DNA of 64,000 nt, from NCBI RefSeq assembly GCF_003121405.1, contig NZ_QBUY01000036.1:1-64000 (forward strand). The letters are read 5' to 3'. The translations under genes and the position numbers were made by a program. The DNA comes from Paraburkholderia sp. C35 (GTDB lineage: Bacteria; Pseudomonadota; Gammaproteobacteria; Burkholderiales; Burkholderiaceae). Each line of letters begins with the position of its first letter. Position 1 is the stretch's first letter. The notes beneath the pieces were generated by a model. That model was not told the origin of the DNA and ran no database searches. It saw only the letters and a program-made list of their open reading frames with translations. This document shows, in pieces, positions 16,855 to 25,655 of the stretch.

Positions 16855-17628
16855 ATGTGGCAGGAAGACCGTCATCAACGCATACGCGCACTGCTCTCCA
16901 CACTCAAACGTGTATCGACCGAACGCATCATGGCGGATCTCGGCGTATCGCGCGAAACGGTGCGGCGCGATCTGCTCGATCTCGAAGCGCTGGGCGAACT
17001 GCGTCGCGTGCATGGCGGCGCGATCAAGCCCGCCGACGAAGCGCCCATTGCCGAACGCGCGCAGTCGCATGTGAAATCCAAGAAGGCGATTGCGAAAGCT
17101 GCGACGGGCGTGGTCGCGAGCGGACAGACGCTGTTCATCGACGCCGGCACGACCACGGCCGCTCTCGCCGACGAACTGGCCAAACTCGCGAACCTGACCA
17201 TCATCACCAATTCCATCGATGTCGCGATGAAGATGCGCGGCGCGCCGGAACAGCGCGAATCGTGGGCCAACGAAGTCATTCTGCTAGGCGGCTCGATCAG
17301 CGACCGCGCGCTGTCGACCACGGGCGAGACGACCATTCTCGACATCCAGCGTTATCGCGCGGACATCGCGCTGCTGTCGCCCGTCGCCGTCGATGCGAAA
17401 CATGGCGCCAGCAACTACGACCGCGCGGAAACGGAAGTTGCACGCGCGATGGTGGCCAATGCCGACAGCGTCGTGATACTCGCCGACTACAGCAAGATCG
17501 GACAGCGCAGCCGCATTGCGTACTGCGCGCCCGAGAAAATCGACATGCTGATCACCAATCGCAAGGCAACGGATGTCGCGACGTTCGCGCTACTCAGGCG
17601 CAAGGTTGGCAAGGTGGTGCTCGCCTGA
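16855..17628 (+). CDS. DeoR/GlpR-family transcriptional repressor
   Basis: A 257-residue DeoR-family regulator. The N-terminal winged helix reads RIRALLSTLKRVSTERIMADLGVSRETVRRDLLDLEALGELRRVHGGA, followed by a sugar-phosphate-isomerase-like effector domain with FIDAGTTTAALADEL and ALLSPVAVDAKHGASNYD. Effectors of this family are usually phosphorylated sugars or glycerol-3-phosphate, which fits the divergent GDPD/ABC operon. The ATG follows GAGGAAC. It is convergent with the Na/Pi cotransporter gene. Confidence 0.9.
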   Translation: MWQEDRHQRIRALLSTLKRVSTERIMADLGVSRETVRRDLLDLEALGELRRVHGGAIKPADEAPIAERAQSHVKSKKAIAKAATGVVASGQTLFIDAGTTTAALADELAKLANLTIITNSIDVAMKMRGAPEQRESWANEVILLGGSISDRALSTTGETTILDIQRYRADIALLSPVAVDAKHGASNYDRAETEVARAMVANADSVVILADYSKIGQRSRIAYCAPEKIDMLITNRKATDVATFALLRRKVGKVVLA

Positions 17629-17646
17629 TTCTGGCCGCTTGCGCCG

Positions 17647-19329
17647 TTACGACTGCTGATGCTCGGTCACGACAGGCGCCTCTTCATGCATGCGCTTGCG
17701 CAAGCGCGTGTCGTGCAGCGCGCCTGCCGATTCGAGCACGGGATAAGCGGTCGAACAGAACAGCGAATTGAGCCGCTTCATATCGCTGATCACATCGAGA
17801 TGCAGCGCGCTCGTTTCGACGCTGCGCAACGTCTGTCCGGCGAGCCGGTCGAGATGCTTGTACGAATACGCGCGCTCCAGATCGCGGAAGCGCTCTTTCT
17901 CGGCGAGCAGCAACTCCGCGCAGCGCAGATCGTTGTTCAGAAACACCGACATGCCCAGCTGCAGATTGCCGACCAGTCGCGTATGCAGATCGTCGAGTTC
18001 GCTGAGGCCTTCTTCCGAGAACGCGAGGCGATGAGCAATCTTCTTCTCTTCGATATCGGTGACGATGCGTTCGATGATGTCGCCCGCATGTTCGAGGTTG
18101 ATCGTCAGCGCGATGATGTCGGTCCAGCGGCGGCTGTCGGCATCGTCGAGCTGCTCGCGTGAAATGCGCGCGAGATACGCTTTGACTTCGGCATAGAGAT
18201 GATCGACGTCGTCATCCATGCGGATCGTTTCGCGCGCCTTCATGAGATCGTTGTGATGGATCAGATGCGACACGTTGTCGAGCATCGCGCGCACGATATC
18301 GCCGATGTGCAGTACTTCGCGCGCCGCATTCGACAACGCGAGCGTGGGCGTGGCGAGCGACGTGGCGTCGAGATGGGTCGGACGAAGCTGGCCGTTCGGA
18401 TCGGGCCGATCAGGCAGCACACGGCAGCATGCGCGCGCCACGGCGTCGATGAGTGGCATGCAGGCGCAGCAACGCAGCGTGTTGTAGATCACGTGGAAGC
18501 CGACCACGGCCTCGCGCGGGTTGTTGATCAGCACGGGCAGGCCGCGCGCGAGCAGCGGCGCGAATGGCAGGATCAGCAGCGCGCCCGCCTGCTTGAAGGC
18601 GAGGCTGCCGAGCGCGAGACGGCGAGCCGCCGTGTTCTGCGCGAGCGTGCCGCCCAGCGCGAGCAATCCACTGCCCAGATTCGCGCCGATCACGAGGCAC
18701 AGCGCCACCTTCAGCGAAATCACACCTGACGAAGCGAGCGTCGCCGTCAGCAGCACGGCTGCGAGACTCGAATAGGAAATGACGGCGAAGGCGGCGCCGA
18801 CCAGCGCGTCGAGCATCGTATCGCCGGTCAACGCGCCAAACATCACGCGCACGCCGGCGCCTTGCATCATCGGCTGGGCCGCTTCGACGATCAGATGGAG
18901 CGCCAGCAGGATCAAGCCCAGCCCAATGGCTGTGCGGCCAACCTGGCCCAGGCGATTCTGCTTGCGGGAGAGAAACAGCGGCACGCCGAACACGATCAGA
19001 CAGGGCGAGAGCCAGGACAGATCGAGCGTGAGGATACGGGCCATCAGCGCCGTGCCGACGTCCGCGCCGAGCATGATGGCGAGGCCGCTCGCGAGCGGCA
19101 ACATGCCTTGGGCCGCAAACGACGTGACGATCATCGCCGTTGCATTGCTGCTCTGCACGAGGCTCGTGACAGCGACGCCTGCCGTGAAGGCTTTTATGCG
19201 GCTGTTGGTGCTTCGCGCGAGTGCGCGTCGCAGGTCCGCGCCCCAGACGCGCAGAATGCCGGTGCGGACAATATGCGAGCCCCATACCAGCAGTGCTACA
19301 CCCGACAGCAAGTTCAGCAGGATCAGCAT
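17647..19329 (-). CDS. Na/Pi cotransporter family protein with PhoU-like domain
   Basis: A 560-residue membrane protein of the NptA/YjbB group. It has two inverted Na/Pi-cotransporter repeats in residues about 1-300, each with a QSS or N-x-G type motif (TSLVQSSNATAMIV and the IGANLGSGLLAL segment), and a cytoplasmic PhoU-like helical domain from about residue 340. E. coli YjbB exports phosphate; direction here is unknown. The ATG at 19327-19329 is preferred to a GTG two codons earlier. Its position beside the GDPD/ABC block fits phosphate homeostasis. Confidence 0.88.
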   Translation of the reverse strand: MLILLNLLSGVALLVWGSHIVRTGILRVWGADLRRALARSTNSRIKAFTAGVAVTSLVQSSNATAMIVTSFAAQGMLPLASGLAIMLGADVGTALMARILTLDLSWLSPCLIVFGVPLFLSRKQNRLGQVGRTAIGLGLILLALHLIVEAAQPMMQGAGVRVMFGALTGDTMLDALVGAAFAVISYSSLAAVLLTATLASSGVISLKVALCLVIGANLGSGLLALGGTLAQNTAARRLALGSLAFKQAGALLILPFAPLLARGLPVLINNPREAVVGFHVIYNTLRCCACMPLIDAVARACCRVLPDRPDPNGQLRPTHLDATSLATPTLALSNAAREVLHIGDIVRAMLDNVSHLIHHNDLMKARETIRMDDDVDHLYAEVKAYLARISREQLDDADSRRWTDIIALTINLEHAGDIIERIVTDIEEKKIAHRLAFSEEGLSELDDLHTRLVGNLQLGMSVFLNNDLRCAELLLAEKERFRDLERAYSYKHLDRLAGQTLRSVETSALHLDVISDMKRLNSLFCSTAYPVLESAGALHDTRLRKRMHEEAPVVTEHQQS

Positions 19330-19535
19330 ACGCACGACGCTTCAGGTTATCCGCTTTTCGCGGAACGCTCTGCGTCGCTGTCATGCTGGACGCAGGCGTC
19401 CCGAACCCATGCTGGTTAGTGTTGCACAGATTTGCGTTGTTGTAGTTTTGTGTTGTTTGGTTTTTTGTGGTGATTGCAACAAATCGCGGCTGTTCGTGCT
19501 GAGTGCGTGCGTGAGTGCAGATGCCAACACATCCG

Positions 19536-19568
19536 CAAAAACAACAAAGCCCGCTTACGCGGGCTTTG
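19536..19568 (-). terminator. terminator of lipB-lipA
   Basis: CAAAGCCCGC (19545-19554) and GCGGGCTTTG (19559-19568) make a perfect 10-bp stem with a TTAC loop. Read leftward it is followed by TTGTTTTTG. It lies 36 bp past the lipA stop codon. Confidence 0.85.
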
Positions 19569-19604
19569 CTACATCAGACAGACTCGACACCGTCAGGTGA
19601 AAAC

Positions 19605-20603
19605 TCAGACCACCCCTGCGTCATGCGCCTGCACATCGGCGTGATAGCTCGAGCGCACCATGGCGCCAACCGCCGCGTGCGTGAAGCCCATCTTGTACGC
19701 TTCTTCCTCGTACATCTTGAACGTATCGGGATGCACATACGAACGCACCGGCAGATGATGCTCCGAAGGCTGCAGATACTGCCCGATCGTCAGCATGTCG
19801 ACGTTGTGCTCACGCAGATCGCGCATCACTTGCAGGATTTCTTCTTCCGTCTCACCCAGGCCGACCATCAGGCCAGATTTCGTTGCGACATCCGGATGCA
19901 GCGCCTTGAAGTCCTTCAACAGCTTCAGCGAATGCGCATAGTCCGAACCCGGACGTGCTTCCTTGTACAGACGCGGCACCGTTTCGAGGTTATGGTTCAT
20001 CACATCAGGCGGCGCAGCGTTCAGAATGCCGAGCGCGCGATCCAGACGGCCACGGAAGTCCGGCGTCAGAATCTCAATACGCGTTTCCGGCGACAGCTCG
20101 CGCGTCTTCGCAATACATTCGACGAAGTGCGCCGCGCCACCATCGCGCAGGTCGTCGCGGTCCACACTCGTGATCACCACATACTTCAGCTTCAGCGCCG
20201 CGATCGTGCGCGCGAGGTTCAGCGGTTCTTCCGGATCGAGCGGATCAGGACGGCCGTGGCCGACGTCGCAGAACGGGCAGCGGCGCGTGCACTTGTCGCC
20301 CATGATCATGAACGTCGCCGTGCCCTTGCCGAAGCATTCGCCGATATTCGGGCAGCTCGCTTCCTCGCAGACCGTATGCAGGTTGTGCTCACGCAGAATC
20401 TGCTTGATCTCGTAGAAACGCGAATTGCCCGTGGCCGCCTTCACGCGGATCCAGTCGGGCTTCTTCAGCTTTTCGATCGGAACGATCTTGATCGGAATGC
20501 GCGCAGTCTTGGCTTGCGCCTTCTGTTTGGCGGTCGCGTCGTAGGGCGTCGCAGCGGCGTTGACAGGGTTCGTAGCGGCGGGATTCGCGGTAACGTCAGT
20601 CAT
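19605..20603 (-). CDS. lipA: lipoyl synthase LipA
   Basis: A radical-SAM enzyme that inserts two sulfurs into octanoyl-protein to make the lipoyl cofactor of pyruvate and 2-oxoglutarate dehydrogenases. The 332-residue product has the auxiliary-cluster cysteines CEEASCPNIGEC, the radical-SAM motif CTRRCPFC, and the conserved C-terminal RSSYHA segment. The start MTDVTANP at 20601-20603 gives the family length; a longer in-frame reading overlaps lipB and is rejected. The first 50 residues are Ala/Thr-rich. It follows lipB by 13 bp. Confidence 0.97.
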   Translation of the reverse strand: MTDVTANPAATNPVNAAATPYDATAKQKAQAKTARIPIKIVPIEKLKKPDWIRVKAATGNSRFYEIKQILREHNLHTVCEEASCPNIGECFGKGTATFMIMGDKCTRRCPFCDVGHGRPDPLDPEEPLNLARTIAALKLKYVVITSVDRDDLRDGGAAHFVECIAKTRELSPETRIEILTPDFRGRLDRALGILNAAPPDVMNHNLETVPRLYKEARPGSDYAHSLKLLKDFKALHPDVATKSGLMVGLGETEEEILQVMRDLREHNVDMLTIGQYLQPSEHHLPVRSYVHPDTFKMYEEEAYKMGFTHAAVGAMVRSSYHADVQAHDAGVV

Positions 20604-20616
20604 TCGTTCGTTCCAG

Positions 20617-21396
20617 TCAGGCGGTGAGAGCACCGGCCTGCGGTAGGCCGACGGCTGCGGGGATGCCGTCGATGTTGGCGATGAGGCTTGCTGCAAGGGT
20701 TCGGGCTACGTCGTCCCAGCCGGCCGCGACGCCGAGCGTCGCCATATCGACTGTTTCGAGCCCCGCGTAACCACACGGGTTGATGGCGAGAAACGGCTGC
20801 AAATCCATTTTCACGTTCAGGCTGACGCCGTGATAGCTGCAGCCGTTACGGATCTTCAGGCCCAGCGCGGCGATCTTCGCGCCGACGTGCAGCCCGGCAT
20901 TGGGCTGATCCGGCGAAACGTAGATGCCCGGCGCACCCGCCTTGCGTTCACCGGCGAGATTATACGCCGCGAGTGTGTCAATCACGCCCTGCTCGATTCG
21001 CGTGACCAGCTCGCGCACCATCAGCTTCCGGCGGCGCAGATCGAGCAGCAGATACCCGACCACCTGGCCGGGACCGTGATACGTGATCTGTCCCCCGCGA
21101 TCGACCTTGACGAGCGGAATACCGCTGTCGGCGGCCAGCAGATGAGCGGGATCGCCGGCCTGGCCGAGCGTGAAAACGGGAGGATGTTCGACCAGCCAGA
21201 TTTCGTCGGATGTTTCCGGCGTGCGGGAATCCGTGAACGCGCGCATCGCGTCGAAACTGGTCTGATAGTCTTCGGAGCCGCGCCAGCGCACTATCACAGG
21301 CTGCGCGACAGTGTGTGGCGCTGCGTCAGGCATGACGGCGCCCGACTGCGGGGGACTCGAAGACTCGGGAGAGGGTGAAACCGGCGTGGCACACAT
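20617..21396 (-). CDS. lipB: octanoyl-[ACP]:protein octanoyltransferase LipB
   Basis: Transfers octanoate from ACP to lipoyl domains, the step before LipA. The 259-residue product carries the family signature RGGQITYHGPGQVVGYLLLDL, the GAPGIYV segment, lysine in GAKIAALGLKI and the catalytic cysteine in AINPCGYAG. A start at 21333 (MPDAAPHT) is also plausible and would remove a Ser/Pro-rich tail. Operon with lipA. Confidence 0.95.
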   Translation of the reverse strand: MCATPVSPSPESSSPPQSGAVMPDAAPHTVAQPVIVRWRGSEDYQTSFDAMRAFTDSRTPETSDEIWLVEHPPVFTLGQAGDPAHLLAADSGIPLVKVDRGGQITYHGPGQVVGYLLLDLRRRKLMVRELVTRIEQGVIDTLAAYNLAGERKAGAPGIYVSPDQPNAGLHVGAKIAALGLKIRNGCSYHGVSLNVKMDLQPFLAINPCGYAGLETVDMATLGVAAGWDDVARTLAASLIANIDGIPAAVGLPQAGALTA

Positions 21397-21479
21397 GATT
21401 TCGGCAGTTTACCGAAATCCTGCGCGCCTCGCCCGCCATCGCGGCAATACGTGGGATCACGTGTGAGCAGGAACGACGC

Positions 21480-21806
21480 TCAAACCGTGCGCCAGCCTGA
21501 GCGCAGCCACGCGCCGAAACGCTCGCTGACGCGCGCAAACCAGTTGAGCGCCTTCTGTTCCGGACGCGTCGGCACGTAGAACGCCACCCGCGCCTGCGTG
21601 CCGCGCTCGACCGACAGCCACAGCCGTTCACCGCGCCGCAGCCGCAGCGTCTTGCCCGGTTCGAGCCAGTAATCTTCGACGTCGTCGCTGCGTGTCACCC
21701 ACACCGCACCGCCCGACACAGCCAGCCGCGTGCTGCGGGTGATCTTCATCGGAACGGTTTCACCAGCTACGATTTCAAACGTGATGCTAGAGGAAATTTC
21801 TTGCAT
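21480..21806 (-). CDS. DUF2917 family protein
   Basis: A 108-residue cytoplasmic protein of unknown function. It starts MQEISSSITFEIVAGETVPMKI, has a small beta-barrel (cupin-like) pattern around GGAVWVTRSDDVEDYWLEPGKTLRLRRGERLWLS, and a basic aromatic C-terminus. GAGG precedes the ATG. It is divergent from a GcvA-like LysR regulator, an arrangement I recall for DUF2917 genes in Burkholderiales, so it is probably that regulator's target. Confidence 0.8.
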   Translation of the reverse strand: MQEISSSITFEIVAGETVPMKITRSTRLAVSGGAVWVTRSDDVEDYWLEPGKTLRLRRGERLWLSVERGTQARVAFYVPTRPEQKALNWFARVSERFGAWLRSGWRTV

Positions 21807-21835
21807 GATGACCTCGCCAAAAATCGTTTCATGGC

Positions 21836-21841
21836 TACAAT
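21836..21841 (+). promoter_or_regulatory. candidate -10 element of the LysR gene
   Basis: TACAAT in GGCTACAATCG, 64 bp upstream of the LysR ATG, within the 98-bp divergent region. The -35 hexamer is unclear. Confidence 0.3.
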
Positions 21842-21904
21842 CGTAGACGGGACAAGGGTTTACGCCAAACGATCAATTTTCACCCTTATGTGAGAAAAAT
21901 TGCG

Positions 21905-22924
21905 ATGGACCTTCGCCAGCTGCCCGCATTGAACGCGATCAAGGCCTTCGAGGCGGCCGCCCGCCACGAGAGCTTCTCGCGCGCCGCCGACGAGTTGTAC
22001 GTCACGCACGGCGCCGTCAGCCATCAGATCCGCGCGCTCGAAGAAGAACTGGGCATCAAGCTGTTCGCACGCGACGGCAAGCGCGTGCGGCTCACGGATG
22101 TCGGCCGCCGCTATGCCGCTCAGGTGCGCACTGCCCTGATCTCGCTGGCGGAAGCGACGCGCGAAATTCGCGCAGGCGACCGCGACCGGCGGCTGGTGGT
22201 GGCGATGCTGTCGTCGTGTGCGGCGCGCTGGGTGACGCCGCGCATTGGCCGCGTTATCGCGGCGAATCCGCAGTGGGATCTCGAACTGCTGTCCACCAAC
22301 GCACTGACGGATTTCGCCCGCGACGACGTGGATTGCGCGATCCGCTTTGGCAACGGCCCTTATCCGGGGCTGCATGCCGAACTGTTGCTGGAAGAGGTGT
22401 TCTTCCCGGCGTGCTCGCCGACCTTCAACGGCGGCAATCTGCCGAAAACGCCCGCGGATCTCGCAAAAGCGCCGCTGCTGCGCTCCGACGACGAACTGTG
22501 GCGCCCGTGGTTCGACGCAGCGGGCCTCACCGAGTGGCCCGAACCGAAGCGCGGCGTGCTGTATCAGGATTCGTCGAATCTGCTGCAGGCGGCCATCGAC
22601 GGTCAGGGCATCGCGCTCACGCGCCGCTCGCTTGCCATGCACGAAGTCGCATCAGGCCGGCTGGTGCGGCTGTTCGACATCGACGGGCCGAGTCCGTGGC
22701 AGTACTACTTCATCTGCACGCCGCAACTGATGCAGACAGCACGCGTGAAGGCATTCCGCGACTGGGTATTCGACGAAGTCGGACGCTTCCGGCAGATGTT
22801 CGACAATGCCTGCACCGAGAACGCAAAGCGCTCGGCGATGGATACGACTCAGGGGAAAAAGAAGACTGAAACAACACCGGACGCATTGCACGTCCAGAAT
22901 CCGGCGGCGCAGACGGGGCGCTGA
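21905..22924 (+). CDS. LysR-family regulator, GcvA-like
   Basis: A 339-residue LysR regulator of the GcvA subgroup. The N-terminal helix-turn-helix reads LPALNAIKAFEAAARHESFSRAADELYVTHGAVSHQIRALEEELG, followed by a periplasmic-binding-protein-like effector domain (residues about 90-295) and a polar C-terminal tail of about 40 residues that is longer than usual. ATG at 21905 is preferred to a GTG 15 bp earlier. It faces the DUF2917 gene divergently and separates lipB from ybeD. A glycine-cleavage role should not be assumed from the subgroup name. Confidence 0.88.
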   Translation: MDLRQLPALNAIKAFEAAARHESFSRAADELYVTHGAVSHQIRALEEELGIKLFARDGKRVRLTDVGRRYAAQVRTALISLAEATREIRAGDRDRRLVVAMLSSCAARWVTPRIGRVIAANPQWDLELLSTNALTDFARDDVDCAIRFGNGPYPGLHAELLLEEVFFPACSPTFNGGNLPKTPADLAKAPLLRSDDELWRPWFDAAGLTEWPEPKRGVLYQDSSNLLQAAIDGQGIALTRRSLAMHEVASGRLVRLFDIDGPSPWQYYFICTPQLMQTARVKAFRDWVFDEVGRFRQMFDNACTENAKRSAMDTTQGKKKTETTPDALHVQNPAAQTGR

Positions 22925-22955
22925 AAGCACCGCCGCCCGCTCGCCAGTCCAACTT

Positions 22956-23225
22956 TTACAGCACCACCTTGACCATCGGATGCCCGGTCAGCGCCCGGTA
23001 AATATCATCCAGATGCTCGCGGTTCAGCGCATGCACCGTCACTGTCAAACCGGTGTAGTTGCCGCCGCTCGACGGCCGCACTTCGATGCACTCCGCATCG
23101 AACCCGCCGTCGAACTGACGGATCACCTCGACGATGGTGCTCTGGAAATCCGGATGCGACTTGCCCATCACCTTGATGGGGAAATCACACGGAAAATCTA
23201 TCAATGATTCGTTCACGGGACTCAT
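22956..23225 (-). CDS. ybeD: YbeD/DUF493 family protein
   Basis: An 89-residue ACT-like regulatory-fold protein. It reads MSPVNESLIDFPCDFPIKVMGKSHPDFQSTIVEVIRQF in family style and ends HPMVKVVL. GAGGATGAG precedes the ATG at 23223-23225. In many proteobacteria it lies between dacA and lipB, suggesting a link to lipoate metabolism; here the LysR/DUF2917 pair separates it from lipB. Confidence 0.88.
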   Translation of the reverse strand: MSPVNESLIDFPCDFPIKVMGKSHPDFQSTIVEVIRQFDGGFDAECIEVRPSSGGNYTGLTVTVHALNREHLDDIYRALTGHPMVKVVL

Positions 23226-23314
23226 CCTCGACTCCTTCATACGCCGCACGCAATCACCCTATATGATTGCGCGCGGCGAAAAAGCAAGCCGCAGGTTTTC
23301 TTCTTGTTGCCGGC

Positions 23315-24544
23315 TTACTTCTTCTTGTTGAACATCAGCATCATCGAATCCCACACGCGGCCGACGATGCCCGCCTGCGGCACGGCCTGCAGCGCAACCA
23401 GCGGCACCTGCGCGAGCGTCTTGCCGTCGGCGACGAACTTCACCGTGCCGACCTGCTGGCCTTCCGCGATCGGCGCGATCAGCGGATCGGCGTGCTCGAC
23501 CTGCGGCTTCACCTTGTCGGCCATGCCCTTCGGCAGCGTGATGTACTGATCTGTCTTCACACCGAGCTTCACGGTGTCTTGCGAACCCTTGTAGACACGC
23601 GGCGTCTCGACCACCTGGTTCGCCTTGTACAGGCGCACCGCGTCATACGCGGAGTAGCCGTAGTTCAGCATTTTCAGGCTGTCCTGCACGCGGTCGTGTT
23701 CCTTCTGCTCGCCCATCATCACCGTCACCAGACGGCGCGACGCATCGGACGCGCCCGGCAGCGGACGCTTCGCGCTCGCGATCAGGCAGTAGCCGGCCGC
23801 TTGCGTGTGGCCCGTCTTCAGGCCGTCGACGGTCGGGTCGATCCACAGCAGACGGTTGCGGTTCGGCTGCTTGATCTTGTTATACGTGAATTCCTTGACC
23901 GAGAAGATGTTGTAGTAGTCAGGGAAGTCGCGGATCAGGCGCGCCGACAGGATGGCGAGATCGCCCGCCGTCGTGTAGTGCTGCGGATCGGGCATGCCGT
24001 TCACGTCGGCGAAGTGCGTGTTCTTCATGCCGAGCTTTTGCGCTTCCGCGTTCATCATGTTGACGAACTGCGACTCGCTGCCGCCGACCAGTTCGGCCAG
24101 CGCGATGGCCGCGTCGTTGCCCGACTGGATGATCATGCCGTAGACGAGATCGTGCACGGTGACAGGCTTGTTCGCCTCAATGAACATGCGCGATTCGTCG
24201 TTCTTCACGCGGCGCACGGCCTCGCTCGGATTGACCGTCTGGTCCATCGTGATCTTCTTCGTCTGCAGCGCCTCGAACGTGAGGTAAGCCGTCATCAGCT
24301 TGGTCAGCGATGCGGGTTCCACGCGTTCATCGGGATTGCCCGACGCGAGCACCTGGTTGCTGGTGGCATCGACGAGCACCCACGAGCGCGCGTTCACGCC
24401 CGGCGGCGGCACCTGCGCGAAAGCCGTGCTCGCAACGAGTGCGGCGGGCAGCGCGAGACCCATGGCCAGTCTGCTGGCGACGGATTGCGGAACGAAGGAA
24501 GCAAGGCTGGAAAGGCTGATGGAGCCGGGATTCGTAAAGCGCAT
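23315..24544 (-). CDS. D-alanyl-D-alanine carboxypeptidase (PBP5/6 family)
   Basis: A periplasmic DD-carboxypeptidase that trims the terminal D-Ala of peptidoglycan stem peptides. The 409-residue product has a signal peptide ending AFA (about 43), then the three penicillin-binding motifs: SLTK at 79-82, SGN in IIQSGNDAAIAL, and KTG in DGLKTGHTQAAGYC. A C-terminal beta domain and an amphipathic tail (MLMFNKKK) suit membrane association. DacA/DacC cannot be told apart from this alone. Confidence 0.94.
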   Translation of the reverse strand: MRFTNPGSISLSSLASFVPQSVASRLAMGLALPAALVASTAFAQVPPPGVNARSWVLVDATSNQVLASGNPDERVEPASLTKLMTAYLTFEALQTKKITMDQTVNPSEAVRRVKNDESRMFIEANKPVTVHDLVYGMIIQSGNDAAIALAELVGGSESQFVNMMNAEAQKLGMKNTHFADVNGMPDPQHYTTAGDLAILSARLIRDFPDYYNIFSVKEFTYNKIKQPNRNRLLWIDPTVDGLKTGHTQAAGYCLIASAKRPLPGASDASRRLVTVMMGEQKEHDRVQDSLKMLNYGYSAYDAVRLYKANQVVETPRVYKGSQDTVKLGVKTDQYITLPKGMADKVKPQVEHADPLIAPIAEGQQVGTVKFVADGKTLAQVPLVALQAVPQAGIVGRVWDSMMLMFNKKK

Positions 24545-24973
24545 AGGATCGGTTCAGGCAGAAATGGGCTGATGCGCACGGGATGCGCAGTGTGGACGGG
24601 TTGCGTGCTGCCGGACTAACAGGCGCCGCCGCGCGCGTGTGGTTACAAGGGTCACAAGCAGGGTCACAAGCGTCGCGGCGTCGTTTTGACTGTTCGTCAG
24701 ACTGTCTGTCACGCGTCAGGTTCGCGCAGCATGCCTCGCATCTCGCGCCGAATACGCCGCCATGAACTCACGAGCAAGGCGATTCGATCCACCAGACGGG
24801 CCATGCTGCGCCCAAAAAAGAGCGCTCATTATACGCGGCGGCGCCTGACAAATTGGCTTACGTCATTGAGGTTTACCGCTTTTTTCGAGGGTTTTTTGCA
24901 ACAGGAGCGGCACGCGGCCGCTCCTGTTTTCGCGATGTGAACGCGGCGCCGACATGTCGTCCGGCGCGCGCGC
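24545..24973. other. intergenic region with dacA-type gene promoter
   Basis: This 429-bp region has no gene. It contains a two-copy direct repeat GGGTCACAAGC (24649-24660 and 24661-24672), a leftward TATAAT at 24828-24833 that may be the -10 of the carboxypeptidase gene, and a strong hairpin at 24901-24927. Confidence 0.6.
24901..24930. terminator. hairpin terminator candidate
   Basis: ACAGGAGCGGC (24901-24911) pairs perfectly with GCCGCTCCTGT (24917-24927) around ACGCG. It lies 47 bp past the stop of the leftward hydrolase gene, which it probably serves, although the T-run adjoining the stem is on the plus-strand side. Confidence 0.6.
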
Positions 24974-25618
24974 CTAGCGCCACGCGTCGACGATTACGCG
25001 CTTGAGGATATGCAGCTTGCGATGCAGGAAATGCTCGGCGCCCGGAATCACCACGACGGGCAGTTCCTGCGGCGTCGCCCAGTCGAAAACCGACTTGATC
25101 GGCACGGTATCGTCGACTTCGCCGTGGATCACGAGGGTATTGTCCGGTACGGGCGCGACTTCCCAGCGGCTCGCCGCTGTACCGACGAACACCATCCGTT
25201 CGATCGCCTGCCCTTCTTCGCGCAGCCGCGCGGCGACATGCGACAGCACGAACGTGCCGAACGAAAAACCCGCCAGCGCCAGCGGCAGATCGCCCTGATC
25301 GGGCTGCTCGCGCATATGGTCGAGCACGGCGCGCAGATCGTCGCGTTCGCCCACGCCGTTGTCGTGCGTGCCTTCCGTTTCGCCGACACCGCGGAAATTC
25401 GTGCGATACGTGATGTAGTTCAGCTGCACCAGCGTGCGCGCGAGCGTCTGCGCGACCTTGTTGTCCATCGTGCCGCCAAATAGAGGATGGGGATGCGCAA
25501 CGAGGGCGATGCCGCGCGGCGCGGTGCCACCGTCGCGAGCGCCATCGGGCAGGTCGACGGCAACTTCGATCTTGCCCACCGGGCCGTCGATCAGATACTT
25601 CTTCGTGTGTACGTTCAT
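24974..25618 (-). CDS. alpha/beta hydrolase, COG2945-like
   Basis: A 214-residue cytoplasmic alpha/beta-hydrolase of unknown substrate. It has HPHPLFGGTMDNKVAQTLAR near the N-terminus, the nucleophile elbow GFSFG, an acid segment VIHGEVDDTVP and the catalytic histidine in GAEHFLHRKL. This compact form is common and conserved in proteobacteria without a settled role. It is followed on the same strand, upstream, by a 2Fe-2S ferredoxin gene 37 bp away, so both may share a transcript. Confidence 0.88.
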   Translation of the reverse strand: MNVHTKKYLIDGPVGKIEVAVDLPDGARDGGTAPRGIALVAHPHPLFGGTMDNKVAQTLARTLVQLNYITYRTNFRGVGETEGTHDNGVGERDDLRAVLDHMREQPDQGDLPLALAGFSFGTFVLSHVAARLREEGQAIERMVFVGTAASRWEVAPVPDNTLVIHGEVDDTVPIKSVFDWATPQELPVVVIPGAEHFLHRKLHILKRVIVDAWR

Positions 25619-25655
25619 CTTGTGTGGAAGCGTGACGCGATGGGTTCGCTGAAGT

